Shown here piece by piece: positions 15,414-23,127 of a DNA stretch of 36,211 nt (position 1 is its first letter; each line of letters starts with the position of its first letter). Below the pieces are notes generated by a model. That model made no database searches, was not told the DNA's origin, and saw nothing but the letters and a program-made list of their open reading frames with translations. The stretch is taken from NCBI GenBank assembly GCA_944381745.1, contig CALWMI010000102.1:1-36211 (forward strand), written 5' to 3'. The stretch comes from an uncultured Lachnospiraceae bacterium. Lineage in GTDB: Bacteria; Bacillota; Clostridia; Lachnospirales; Lachnospiraceae. The translations under genes and the position numbers were made by a program.

Positions 15414-16181
15414 TCAGGACTTTTTCACAGCTGCCGCAAGCTCTCTGCGGCGGTCTTTGAACCCCTTGATGATTTCCGCGCGGAGCGCGGGAACCCGGTC
15501 CTTCGGCATAGCCTCCACGCCCTCCAGCGGATACTGGATGCCCAGCTTCTCATACTTGGGCAGACCGAGGGTGTGGTAGGGAAGGACATCCAGCGCCTTC
15601 AGGTTTTTCAGCTCTCCAATGAAGTACCCCAGCCGGTACAGAGACTCCGGGTCGTCGGTGACGCCGGGCACAACCACGTGGCGGATCCACAGATCCAGGG
15701 GCTTGTCCGACAGGTACCGGGCAAAGGCCAGGATCTCATCGTTGGGCTGGCCAGTCAGCTCCAGGTGCTTCTGGGGATCGATGTGCTTGATATCCAGCAT
15801 GACCAGGTCTGTGGAAGCCAACAGACGGTCGATCTTCGTGAGGTAGGACGGCTTCGTGTGGAAGCCGATGCCGGATGTGTCCAGGCAAGTGTGGATACCC
15901 TCTGCCTTGGCCTTCTCAAACAGCTCGGTGACGAATTCTTTCTGCATCAGGGGTTCTCCGCCAGTGACGGTGATGCCGCCGCTTGCGTAGAAAGGGCGGT
16001 TGCGGTCATAAGCCTCCAGAATTTCATCGGTATCGAGTATCTGCCCCACATTCATCGGCCAGGTGTCCGGGTTGTGGCAGTATTTGCAGCGCATCGGGCA
16101 TCCCTGGGTGAAAACGACATAGCGGATGCCGGGGCCGTCTACGGTGCCGAAGCTTTCCTGGGAATGTATATAACCTTTCAT
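15414..16181 (-). CDS. pflA: Pyruvate formate-lyase activating enzyme (radical SAM)
   Basis: Uses a [4Fe-4S] cluster and S-adenosylmethionine to abstract a hydrogen from the glycyl-radical residue and switch on PFL. The 255-residue product begins MKGYIHSQESFGTVDGPGIR and carries the cluster motif Cys28-x3-Cys32-x2-Cys35 in GCPMRCKYCHNP. GGEPL (SAM binding) and LDIKHIDP follow. The start at 16181 has GGAAAGGAGTTCTTGCA just before it, so the 22-residue extension is discarded. A strong terminator lies between it and the upstream radical-domain gene, so it is expressed by readthrough or its own promoter. Its target Gly is in a separate small protein here (see 16281-16523). Confidence 0.97.
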   Translation of the reverse strand: MKGYIHSQESFGTVDGPGIRYVVFTQGCPMRCKYCHNPDTWPMNVGQILDTDEILEAYDRNRPFYASGGITVTGGEPLMQKEFVTELFEKAKAEGIHTCLDTSGIGFHTKPSYLTKIDRLLASTDLVMLDIKHIDPQKHLELTGQPNDEILAFARYLSDKPLDLWIRHVVVPGVTDDPESLYRLGYFIGELKNLKALDVLPYHTLGLPKYEKLGIQYPLEGVEAMPKDRVPALRAEIIKGFKDRRRELAAAVKKS

Positions 16182-16228
16182 TGCAAGAACTCCTTTCCAG
16201 TAGAAAAATTCGATGACAATCCCTGTAG

Positions 16229-16260
16229 AAAAACGGAGAAGAAGCACGCTTCTTCTCCGT
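16229..16260 (-). terminator. Terminator between the PFL radical-domain gene and pflA
   Basis: A perfect 12-bp stem, ACGGAGAAGAAG with CTTCTTCTCCGT, and a 4-nt loop, followed on the minus strand by TTTTTCTAC. It lies 20 nt after the radical-domain gene and 48 nt before the pflA start, so it should reduce transcription into pflA. Confidence 0.85.
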
Positions 16261-16280
16261 CTCGCAAATATCCGCCTGGG

Positions 16281-16523
16281 TTACATGGACTCGTGCATAG
16301 TCCTGCTGATAACCTCGTCCTGCTGCTCCTTGGTCAGCTTGATGAAGTTCACGGCGTAGCCGGATACGCGGATGGTCAGCTGCGGGTAATTCTCCGGGTG
16401 AGCCTGCGCGTCCAGCAGAGTCTCTCTGTTGAGGACGTTGACATTCAGATGATGTCCGCCCTTGGTTGCATAGCCGTCTAATAAACCTACTAAGTTGTCA
16501 ATCTGAGCCTGTGTTGCTGCCAT
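16281..16523 (-). CDS. Free-standing glycyl-radical domain of pyruvate formate-lyase (GrcA-like)
   Basis: An 80-residue protein matching only the C-terminal radical domain of PFL. It starts [10 protein letters not shown], continues [18 protein letters not shown], and has the radical loop [10 protein letters not shown] with the radical Gly55, then the typical [13 protein letters not shown]. It contains everything the 682-residue core in the same operon lacks. E. coli GrcA (YfiD, 127 residues) is a spare domain for damaged PFL, but there the main enzyme also keeps its own domain; here the separate copy appears to be the only one nearby. The ribosome binding site AAGGAGGAATTTATT is strong, suggesting high synthesis. 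It is last in the operon, followed by a terminator. Confidence 0.93.
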   Translation of the reverse strand: MAATQAQIDNLVGLLDGYATKGGHHLNVNVLNRETLLDAQAHPENYPQLTIRVSGYAVNFIKLTKEQQDEVISRTMHESM

Positions 16524-16557
16524 AATAAATTCCTCCTTCTAAAATAGTGAAACCTGT

Positions 16558-16794
16558 TCAGTCCAGATGGTCCACATCTAGACCCTCGTCGATGCCGTCG
16601 TGGAGGGTTGGCACGCTGCACGCAAGGTTGCCCTTGGCGCAGTCGATGCAGCCCATGGTATCGACGGACTTCTCAACCTCGCCGCCATCCTGGCGGTTGA
16701 CCTCCACATTCAGGTGGCCGACCCCCTTCGCCACGGAAGAGTCCAGGAAAGCAACGATATCATCTAACATTTTATCCGTGCTGATGCTTGCCAT
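16558..16794 (-). CDS. Small paralogue of the PFL radical domain with a Cys-rich tail
   Basis: A 78-residue protein of unknown role between the PFL core gene and the radical-domain gene. Residues ~8-34 (KMLDDIVAFL and GHLNVEVNR) align with the first half of the radical domain ([10 protein letters not shown] and [10 protein letters not shown]). The radical loop is absent: from residue 35 it has an acidic segment, Cys49, Cys52 and Cys59 in GCIDCAKGNLAC, and an acidic tail ending GLDVDHLD, which resembles the core protein's end [10 protein letters not shown]. It starts 4 nt after the core gene, with only a weak ribosome binding site (AGGGA). It might fill the radical-domain pocket when the active domain is missing or bind a metal cluster; both are inference. 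Confidence 0.85.
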   Translation of the reverse strand: MASISTDKMLDDIVAFLDSSVAKGVGHLNVEVNRQDGGEVEKSVDTMGCIDCAKGNLACSVPTLHDGIDEGLDVDHLD

Positions 16795-16798
16795 ACCA

Positions 16799-18847
16799 TC
16801 AATCCCTGTCTAAGCCCAGATCCACATCCAGGTCGCCGGCGATGATCTTGTCGTCCTTGCCCAGCGCGCCGGGGATGATGGAGAAGGTATTGGAGATACC
16901 ATCCTGGGAATCCATGAACGGAAGTTTGGCAACCGAGGACAGGGAAGCGATCGCACCGTGGCTGTCGCGGCCGTGCATCGGGTTGGCTCCCGGAGCTAGA
17001 GGCTGGCGGTAACGTCTTCCGTCCGGAGTGTTGCCGGTGTTCTTGCCATATACGACGTTGGAGGTAATGGTGAGGACGGACATGCTCGGGAAGCCGTTCC
17101 TGTATACATGGTTCCTTCTGATCATGTTCATGAAGGTGGATACAAGCGTCTTCGCAATGTCGTCGGCGCGGTCATCATCATTGCCGTATTTCGGGAAGTC
17201 TCCCTCGGTGATGTAGTCGGTTACCAGGCCGTCCTCATCGCGCACAACTTTTACCTTGGCGTATTTGATGGCGGACAGGGAGTCCGTCACACAGGACAGG
17301 CCGGCGATACCGGTGGCGAAATACCTTCTCACCTCTTTGTCGTGCAGAGACATCTGCAGTCTCTCGTAGCAGTATTTGTCATGCATATAGTGGATGATGT
17401 TCAGGGCGTTGACATAGACGCCAGCCAGCCACTCCATCATATCCACATACTTGGACCACACATCGTCGAAATCCAGGTACTCGCCCTCTACCGGACGGAA
17501 CTTCGGTCCGACCTGCTTCTTCGTAACCTCGTCCACGCCGCCGTTGATCGCGTAGAGCAGGCACTTGGCCAGGTTCGCGCGGGCTCCGAAGAACTGCATC
17601 TCCTTGCCGATCCGCATGGAGGATACGCAGCAGGCAATGCCGTAGTCGTCGCCGTGGGTCACTCTCATCAGGTCGTCATTCTCGTACTGGATGGAAGACG
17701 TGTTGATGGACATCTTCGCGCAGTACTTCTTGAAGTTGATCGGAAGCCTGGTGGACCACAGGACGGTCAGGTTCGGCTCCGGTGCAGGCCCTAAGTTGGT
17801 CAGGGTGTGCAGGTAACGGAAGGACATCTTCGTCACCATGTGACGCCCGTCAATGCCTACGCCGCCGATGGACTCGGTTACCCATACCGGGTCGCCGGAG
17901 AACAGCTGATTGTACTCAGGCGTGCGGGCAAACTTGATCAGACGCAGCTTCATGATGAAGTGGTCGATGAACTCCTGGATCTGCTCCTCAGTGAAGACGC
18001 CGTTCTTCAGGTCTCTCTGGGCGTAGCAGTCGAGGAAGGTGGAGGTGCGTCCCAGGGACATTGCCGCGCCGTTCTGCTCCTTCACAGCTGCCAGGTATCC
18101 GAAGTACAGGGCCTGGATAGCCTCCTGCACGTTGGTGGCCGGCTTGCGGATGTCGATGCCGTAGATGTCGCCCAGCTTAGCCAGCTCCTTCAGGGCTTTG
18201 ATCTGCTCGGACAGCTCCTCGCGGTCGCGGATGTTGTCTGCGGTCATGATCTTGGAAGTGGAATCCTTCTGCTCGATCTTGTCCTCGATCAGGCGGTCCA
18301 CTCCGTAGAGGGCCACGCGGCGGTAGTCGCCGATGATACGGCCGCGGCCGTAAGCGTCCGGAAGGCCGGTGATGATATGGTTGGAACGGCAGTTCCGCAT
18401 CTCCTCTGTATAGGCGTCGAATACGCCGGCGTTATGTGTCTTTCTATGAATGGTGAAGAACTCCACGACTTCCGGATCCAGCTCGTATCCGTTGTCCTCG
18501 CAGGCCTTCATAGCCATACGGATTCCGCCGTAAGGCATCATCGCGCGCTTGAAGGGCTTGTCAGTCTGGAAGCCGACAATCTTCTCCTTGCTCTTGTCAA
18601 GGTATCCAGCGGCATGGGATGTAATGGTGGAGACAACCTTGGTGTCCATATCCAGGACGCCGCCTGCCTCGCGCTCTTTCTTGGACAGGTCAAGAACCAT
18701 GTCCCACAGATCCTTGGTATCCTGTGTCGGGGCAGCCAGGAAGGACTCGTCCCCATCGTAGGGCTCATAGTTCTTCTGGATGAAGTCCCTGACATTTACC
18801 TCTGTCTCCCAGGCGCCGCCCACAAAATCTTTCCACTCTGGTCTCAT
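16799..18847 (-). CDS. pflB: Pyruvate formate-lyase catalytic core lacking the glycyl-radical domain
   Basis: Converts pyruvate and CoA to acetyl-CoA and formate in anaerobic metabolism. The 682-residue product has the PFL-type barrel with the two active-site cysteines, Cys406 and Cys407, in GIACCVSSM, and [10 protein letters not shown] after them. GANPMHGRD and SVAKLPF lead to the end. PFL usually continues about 60 residues with the radical loop RVSGYAV; here it stops after [10 protein letters not shown] plus a short acidic tail, exactly where the free-standing domain begins. This is not a frameshift: the next two genes have their own starts and homologous N-termini. The start follows TTAGGAGGTTTTTTGCAAA, and a strong promoter lies at 18923-18952. 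Activity should require the separate radical domain. Confidence 0.95.
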   Translation of the reverse strand: MRPEWKDFVGGAWETEVNVRDFIQKNYEPYDGDESFLAAPTQDTKDLWDMVLDLSKKEREAGGVLDMDTKVVSTITSHAAGYLDKSKEKIVGFQTDKPFKRAMMPYGGIRMAMKACEDNGYELDPEVVEFFTIHRKTHNAGVFDAYTEEMRNCRSNHIITGLPDAYGRGRIIGDYRRVALYGVDRLIEDKIEQKDSTSKIMTADNIRDREELSEQIKALKELAKLGDIYGIDIRKPATNVQEAIQALYFGYLAAVKEQNGAAMSLGRTSTFLDCYAQRDLKNGVFTEEQIQEFIDHFIMKLRLIKFARTPEYNQLFSGDPVWVTESIGGVGIDGRHMVTKMSFRYLHTLTNLGPAPEPNLTVLWSTRLPINFKKYCAKMSINTSSIQYENDDLMRVTHGDDYGIACCVSSMRIGKEMQFFGARANLAKCLLYAINGGVDEVTKKQVGPKFRPVEGEYLDFDDVWSKYVDMMEWLAGVYVNALNIIHYMHDKYCYERLQMSLHDKEVRRYFATGIAGLSCVTDSLSAIKYAKVKVVRDEDGLVTDYITEGDFPKYGNDDDRADDIAKTLVSTFMNMIRRNHVYRNGFPSMSVLTITSNVVYGKNTGNTPDGRRYRQPLAPGANPMHGRDSHGAIASLSSVAKLPFMDSQDGISNTFSIIPGALGKDDKIIAGDLDVDLGLDRD

Positions 18848-18922
18848 TTTGCAAAAAACCTCCTAAATCATAAATTCATTCCTAGTTCCAATAGTTTCTA
18901 AATTGCTAATCCTGTGTAAATC

Positions 18923-18952
18923 ATTATAAGTGAACGCGGCGAAAAACGTCAA
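18923..18952 (-). promoter_or_regulatory. Strong promoter of the split pfl operon
   Basis: On the minus strand, TTGACG (18947-18952), an 18-nt spacer and a perfect TATAAT (18923-18928), leaving a leader of about 70 nt before pflB. Between this and the plus-strand promoter at 19101 lie about 150 nt where a regulator of both could act; no operator was recognised. Confidence 0.8.
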
Positions 18953-19100
18953 GGGATGGGATGTATTTTTTGACGTACAAACCCGCATGTTTCCGAAAAA
19001 AAACATCATTTTGAGACACGCGGATATTGCGGGAAAATACCCCTGCAAGGGCGAGGCAAAATTTGCCGGGAGGAGGGCATAAAATTTACCGGAAAGCACC

Positions 19101-19129
19101 TTGTCTGCCGCGGGGAAACGTATTATAAT
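19101..19129 (+). promoter_or_regulatory. Sigma-A-type promoter for the DUF1858 gene
   Basis: TTGTCT at 19101-19106, a 17-nt spacer and TATAAT at 19124-19129, about 70 nt before the start codon. It diverges from the pfl promoter. Confidence 0.7.
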
Positions 19130-19200
19130 AAAGTCCAGCGCCGCAGCGCACAGGCGGCGCTGTCCGCAGGACAGGAAATAGAGAAAAGGAGGACAAAGCA

Positions 19201-19407
19201 ATGGCTCAAGTAACGAAGGATACCATGATCGGCGAACTGTTGAGGATAGATATGGGTGTCGCACCGATTCTTATGAACATCGGGATGCACTGCCTGGGCT
19301 GCCCGGCGTCTCAGGGCGAGACGATCGAGGAGGCTGCCATGGTGCATGGGATCGATCCCGGAGCCCTGGTGGACGAGATCAACAATTTCCTTGAGGGCAA
19401 GAATTGA
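19201..19407 (+). CDS. DUF1858 domain protein
   Basis: A 68-residue protein that is entirely a DUF1858 domain, the helical domain also found at the N-terminus of ScdA/RIC-type iron-sulfur repair proteins and before other redox domains. It begins VTKDTMIGELL and carries the hallmark GMHCLGCPAS with Cys31 and Cys34, which may sense oxygen/nitrosative stress or bind a metal. The remaining sequence predicts two helices. The start follows AAAGGAGGACAAAGCA. It is expressed divergently from the split pfl operon, suggesting a shared anaerobic context, but no function can be assigned. Confidence 0.88.
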   Translation: MAQVTKDTMIGELLRIDMGVAPILMNIGMHCLGCPASQGETIEEAAMVHGIDPGALVDEINNFLEGKN

Positions 19408-19467
19408 CCCTCCAGGGACCGGAGCCCCGTCCAGGGGCATAGCAGGAGACAGATTGCAGATTATAGA

Positions 19468-19497
19468 GAAGCCCCCGGCCGCAATGCCGGGGGCTTC
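19468..19497. terminator. Shared hairpin between DUF1858 gene and mecA
   Basis: A perfect 12-bp stem, GAAGCCCCCGGC with GCCGGGGGCTTC, loop CGCAAT, between the converging ends of the two genes. T runs are weak on both sides, so it is a likely bidirectional stop rather than a textbook one. Confidence 0.75.
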
Positions 19498-19503
19498 CTG
19501 TAA

Positions 19504-20259
19504 TTATACCATAGCTAATTTCGCAATGACATCCGATGCGATGATCTTCTCAAAATGTTCCTCCAGGTACTCTGGAGAAAGGGGTGTCTGCCTGCTTCCT
19601 GTCCCGTATTCGGAGAGAATGTTGCAGGCTTTGTTGAAATTCTCCAGGGTGTCGCTGTCGCGTCCAACCCGGAGCAGATAAGTCCCCTCAGCGGTATCCT
19701 TGTAGAGCGTGCTGGAGCCCTTGAAAAACGGGGCCAGCACATGGGAGGCGTCAATGGCAAAATCCAGGCTGCGGAAGATGAAGCTGCGGGCAAGCTCCTC
19801 CGGCGCTGCGGCCGGGGAGGCGGCATCTTCACCGGAAGCCTGGGAGCCTGCGGCGGAGGCGGCCTCCGTCTCCTCCTCCTTCGGCTGGGGGCGGAACATG
19901 TCAAGGATCTCGTCGGCGCGCTCAGCCAGCGAGCTGCCCAGGCCGAAAATTTCCTCCATCTCATTCTGCATGTCGGGGGCGAACTTTGAGAACCGGGTAT
20001 CCAGCTCCTCCGGATCCTCCACCTTGGTGACAATCAGGATGACGGTTTCCCGGGAGACCGGGATTGCTTCTATCATTAAAGGGATGTCCTCTGCCTCAAA
20101 GCCAAACTGGGAGAACGCCAGCTGCATCATGTCGCGGAACAAAAGCTTTGCCTTCTCGGTGCCGTAGGCCAGTTCGCTGAGCTTGATGTGCCGGTTCTCC
20201 AGATCCTCCTTCGTCAAGGTACATTTGATCTGGTTATCATTTACTTTCTCAATTTTCAT
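19504..20259 (-). CDS. mecA: Adaptor protein MecA
   Basis: Adaptor that brings substrates to the ClpC/ClpP protease and activates ClpC assembly. The 251-residue product has the N-terminal substrate-recognition domain (MKIEKVNDNQIKCTLTKEDL, and LMQLAFSQFGFE-like segment), a Ser/Ala/Glu/Pro linker (~130-155) and a C-terminal ClpC-binding domain. It is a little longer than B. subtilis MecA mainly through the linker. The start is chosen at 20259, following AAGGATGTGATATTT; the 34-residue upstream extension is discarded. It has its own promoter at 20376-20404 and is monocistronic. Confidence 0.93.
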   Translation of the reverse strand: MKIEKVNDNQIKCTLTKEDLENRHIKLSELAYGTEKAKLLFRDMMQLAFSQFGFEAEDIPLMIEAIPVSRETVILIVTKVEDPEELDTRFSKFAPDMQNEMEEIFGLGSSLAERADEILDMFRPQPKEEETEAASAAGSQASGEDAASPAAAPEELARSFIFRSLDFAIDASHVLAPFFKGSSTLYKDTAEGTYLLRVGRDSDTLENFNKACNILSEYGTGSRQTPLSPEYLEEHFEKIIASDVIAKLAMV

Positions 20260-20375
20260 AAATATCACATCCTTCAATAAAGAATACGCCAAGAGCGCGC
20301 GGTGATAACGTGGGTGGGCTCCTTTCTGCCGCCCGGCGGTTAAAAGCCGATGAAACTGCATATTCTTGTGCCTAT

Positions 20376-20404
20376 AGTATAAACAAAAACGGGAGGGATG
20401 TAAA
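20376..20404 (-). promoter_or_regulatory. Sigma-A-type promoter of mecA
   Basis: On the minus strand TTTACA (20399-20404), a 17-nt spacer and TATACT (20376-20381), about 117 nt before the mecA start. Confidence 0.75.
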
Positions 20405-20502
20405 GATTTACGAAGCCGAATAATTTGCCAAATCCGTGAATTTTTTGTGAAGGTTCCATAAAAAAAACGGCTCCCCGCGAAGGTAAATTTTTTAAAAAAG
20501 GC

Positions 20503-20531
20503 TTGTGCTTGCGCAACATATTGATTATAAT
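20503..20531 (+). promoter_or_regulatory. Promoter of a possible small RNA
   Basis: TTGTGC at 20503-20508, a 17-nt spacer and a perfect TATAAT at 20526-20531. No start codon with a ribosome binding site follows. Confidence 0.6.
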
Positions 20532-20537
20532 ATAAGC

Positions 20538-20630
20538 GAAGGGCGGCGGGCAGGCGCCGGAGGGAGGGGAGAGCTGGCGGGCCCGGACGGTATGCAGGCG
20601 GAGCCGCAGGGCGGCCGCCGGTACTTTTTT
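20538..20630 (+). ncRNA. Candidate small RNA of about 93 nt
   Basis: Between the promoter at 20503-20531 and a terminator-like hairpin: GTAT (20590-20593) with GTAC (20621-20624) and, after a bulge, GGCGG with CCGCC, followed by a T6 run (20625-20630). The transcript would be very GC-rich. It matches no known RNA family that I recognise (not SRP, tmRNA, RNase P or 6S by inspection). It has no coding frame with a start. Confidence 0.35.
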
Positions 20631-21057
20631 ACATGCAGGTTTCTATACTGGTTGTTATAGTCTATGCAGTCTATGCAGAATCGTTTCGGCTCCGGTCGGA
20701 GCCAGTTATTCCACCAGACAGAGATGTACAGGAGAACTCTTGCCCGCAGGGCGGGATTGCCTGTGAGGAGGAACGCCTTCTCGCGGCCGCCGGGGGAAGG
20801 GGGAAGGGACGCCTTGTGCGCCCATGGACGCCGTCCTTTGCAGCTTGTCCAGCTTTTGTATCATATATCACGGGATGCCGGGAGTTCTTACCTCCCTGGC
20901 CGGAACAGCTGGCGGAACACGAGGATGCCCGGGAGGGCTAAGATAGGAAAGCGGCGCAGAAGGCTGCCTCTGTCATGCGCGCTTTTGAATCGAGAAAGGA
21001 GTACAGGGCGGGACCCTTCCCGCCCTGAAAAAACTAATGGCGGACAAGCGTTTTTCG
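20631..21057. other. Gene-poor stretch without a recognised gene
   Basis: Reading frames at 20633-20941 and 20664-21065 lack ribosome binding sites and resemble no family. A hairpin, CAGGGCGGG with CCCGCCCTG, lies at about 21004-21027 and is followed by an A run, so it does not look like a terminator on this strand. Confidence 0.5.
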
Positions 21058-21066
21058 TGTTATAAT
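21058..21066 (+). promoter_or_regulatory. Extended -10 promoter of the GH18 gene
   Basis: TGTTATAAT, a full extended -10 box (TGnTATAAT), 49 nt before the start codon. No good -35 box at 17 nt spacing, as is common for extended -10 promoters. Confidence 0.55.
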
Positions 21067-21114
21067 ACATGATTGAACATGTGCATACGAAAGAGCAGTT
21101 AGGAGGCGCAAATT

Positions 21115-22998
21115 TTGGCTAAGCAGCAAATGAGGAGGAGGCATCCGGGAGATAGGAGGCCGGCACACCGGCGTTCGGGCGGCAGACACCCGTCCAGGCG
21201 CAGGCGGAGAAGGAACAGGCAGAGAAGGCTGATCCCGGTCTTGGCGGCAGGGTGTTTTATACTGATTGTGCTGTGTATCGTGGCCGTTGTGGGTTTGGTC
21301 AGCCGGTATTCCCTGAGCGATGAGCGGGCGGACCTGGACAGCTATTTTGGCCTTGCAAGCGAGGATGAGGTGGCAGTGGTCATCGAGAATGAGCGCCTGG
21401 AAGAGAAAGGAAAGATTTTTGACGGGGCTGTCTACCTGAATTTTGAGACAGTGGAGAATTATCTGAATGCCAGGTTCTACTGGGACGCCAATGAGAACCT
21501 GCTGTTGTACGCCCTGCCTGACCGTCTGGTGGAGGCCACGGTGGGAAGCTCCGAGTACTATGTGGGCAAGGAACGGCAGACGGCGTCCTGCAACGTTGTG
21601 AAGACAGAAGGGGATCAGACCTATGTCTCGATCGATTTTGTGAGGGAATATACAGATTTTGACTATCAGTACTATACAGAGCCCAACCGGATCCAGATTG
21701 TGAATGTGTGGGGCGACAAGAATGTGGCGGATGTCACCGGGGACGACGCGGTGCGGGTGCAGGCGGGAGTGAAGAGCCCCATCCTCACGGAAGTGGCGGA
21801 AGGCGATGTGCTGACCGTGCTGGAGACGGAGGAGGGGATTGAGGACTGGACGAAGGTGCGCACGGACGATGGCTTTATCGGTTACGTGAGGAATAAGAGG
21901 ATCGGCGAGACGCGCACACAGGCGGTATCCTCGGAGAGGGAATTCCAGGAGCCAGTGTACACGAATATTTCCAAGGACTACACGATCAACCTGACCTGGC
22001 ATAATGTGACGGTGGCGGAGGCCAACGATACCATCCTCTCAGCTATCGCGTCCACCAAGGGGCTGACCACGATCGCGCCGACCTGGTTCCGCATTTCTGA
22101 CTCGGAGGGCAATATCAGTTCCATTGCCTCGGCGGATTATGTCAACTATGCGCACCAGAGCGGCCTGGAGGTGTGGGCGGTTGTGGACAATTTCCAGGAG
22201 GGGGTAGACACCTATGAGGTGCTGTCCTACACGTCCAAGAGGGAGAACCTGGTCAACCAGCTGGTGGCGCAGGCGATACAGTATGACCTGGATGGGATCA
22301 ATGTGGATTTCGAGCAGCTGTCTGCCGAGACGGGAGTGCATTTTATCCAGTTTATCCGGGAGCTGTCCATCCTGTGCCGGAGCAACGGCATTGTGCTGTC
22401 CGTGGACAACTATGTGCCGGAGGCCTATACGGAGCACTATTACCGGGGCGAGCAGGGAGTTGTGGCGGATTATGTGATTATCATGGGCTACGACGAGCAC
22501 TTTGCCGGATCGGCGGAGAGCGGCTCTGTGGCGTCGATGCCGTTCGTGCGGGAGGGTATCGAGAAGACGCTGGCGGAGGTGCCGGCAGAGAAGGTCATCA
22601 ACGCAGTGCCCTTCTACTCCAGGCTGTGGCAGGAGACGCCCAAGACGGAGGAGGAGCTGGCGGCGGAGGATCCCAATGCGGATTATATTCCCTACCATCT
22701 GAGCAGCGAGGCGCTGGGGATGGACGAGATGGAGAGCCGCCTGGAGGCCAACGGGATTACCATCTCCGGAGGAGCGACTGCAGAGGGCGCCGTGATAGAG
22801 TGGGACGACACATGCAAGCAGTACTACGCAGAGTTCCAGAATAATGGCTCCACCTACAAGGCGTGGCTGGAGGAAGAGCGCTCGATCGAGGAGAAGGCCA
22901 AGCTGATCGGCGAGTACGGCCTGGCAGGCATCGCCTCCTGGAGGCTGGGGCTTGAGCGGGCCAGCGTGTGGGACATTATTTTGAAATACGTCAATTGA
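21115..22998 (+). CDS. Membrane-anchored GH18 glycosidase with SH3 domain
   Basis: A probable cell-wall or chitin-type hydrolase of glycoside hydrolase family 18, related to the spore/cell-wall YaaH/YdhD/SleL group. The 627 residues contain a very basic cytoplasmic tail (~1-38), a membrane anchor (~39-62), a copper-amine-oxidase-like N-terminal domain (~70-195), a bacterial SH3 domain (~205-265), and a GH18 barrel (~285-620). The catalytic motif DGINVDFE is present, with the acid/base Glu400. Also seen: SVDNYVPEAY, YVIIMGYDEHF, and GIASWRLGLE at the end, typical of the subfamily. It starts with TTG preceded by AGGAGG at 8 nt, and a terminator follows. Confidence 0.92.
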   Translation: MAKQQMRRRHPGDRRPAHRRSGGRHPSRRRRRRNRQRRLIPVLAAGCFILIVLCIVAVVGLVSRYSLSDERADLDSYFGLASEDEVAVVIENERLEEKGKIFDGAVYLNFETVENYLNARFYWDANENLLLYALPDRLVEATVGSSEYYVGKERQTASCNVVKTEGDQTYVSIDFVREYTDFDYQYYTEPNRIQIVNVWGDKNVADVTGDDAVRVQAGVKSPILTEVAEGDVLTVLETEEGIEDWTKVRTDDGFIGYVRNKRIGETRTQAVSSEREFQEPVYTNISKDYTINLTWHNVTVAEANDTILSAIASTKGLTTIAPTWFRISDSEGNISSIASADYVNYAHQSGLEVWAVVDNFQEGVDTYEVLSYTSKRENLVNQLVAQAIQYDLDGINVDFEQLSAETGVHFIQFIRELSILCRSNGIVLSVDNYVPEAYTEHYYRGEQGVVADYVIIMGYDEHFAGSAESGSVASMPFVREGIEKTLAEVPAEKVINAVPFYSRLWQETPKTEEELAAEDPNADYIPYHLSSEALGMDEMESRLEANGITISGGATAEGAVIEWDDTCKQYYAEFQNNGSTYKAWLEEERSIEEKAKLIGEYGLAGIASWRLGLERASVWDIILKYVN

Positions 22999-23022
22999 CA
23001 GGAGGGCCGGAACAGCGGCTGG

Positions 23023-23054
23023 CGCGGGGAGAGGGCTGCTTCTCCCCGCGTTTT
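23023..23054 (+). terminator. Terminator after the GH18 gene
   Basis: CGCGGGGAGA (23023-23032) pairs perfectly with TCTCCCCGCG (23041-23050), followed by TTTT. Confidence 0.88.
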
Positions 23055-23068
23055 GGACGGTACGCCCG

Positions 23069-23105
23069 GCAAGCGGCCGCCGCGCTTGCGCGAATGGACA
23101 TTTGC
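23069..23105 (+). repeat. Intergenic repeat copy 2 (before metF)
   Basis: A 37-nt segment, GCAAGCGGCC, five variable bases, then GCTTGCGCGAATGGACATTT, matching the copy at 10091-10128. GCAAGCG and CGCTTGC form an inverted repeat. It ends 22 nt before the metF start codon. Confidence 0.6.
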
Positions 23106-23127
23106 GGCGAAGAGAGGAGAGGGATTT

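Noticed and set aside
15408..16481. Long plus-strand reading frame opposite pflA
   Set aside because: It is antisense to a clearly conserved radical SAM gene and has no recognisable domain; it reflects codon bias in GC-rich DNA.
16799..16801. Split PFL could be a frameshift or sequencing error
   Set aside because: The next two reading frames start with their own ATG, each begins with a version of the radical-domain N-terminus, and the radical-domain gene has a strong ribosome binding site, so these are separate genes.
20633..20941. Possible 102-residue small protein
   Set aside because: No ribosome binding site, no family resemblance, and overlapping frames look similar in quality.
22998..23127. 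SAM or cobalamin riboswitch before metF
   Set aside because: The space holds a terminator and a 37-nt repeat; no riboswitch core motifs (such as a B12 box) could be found.
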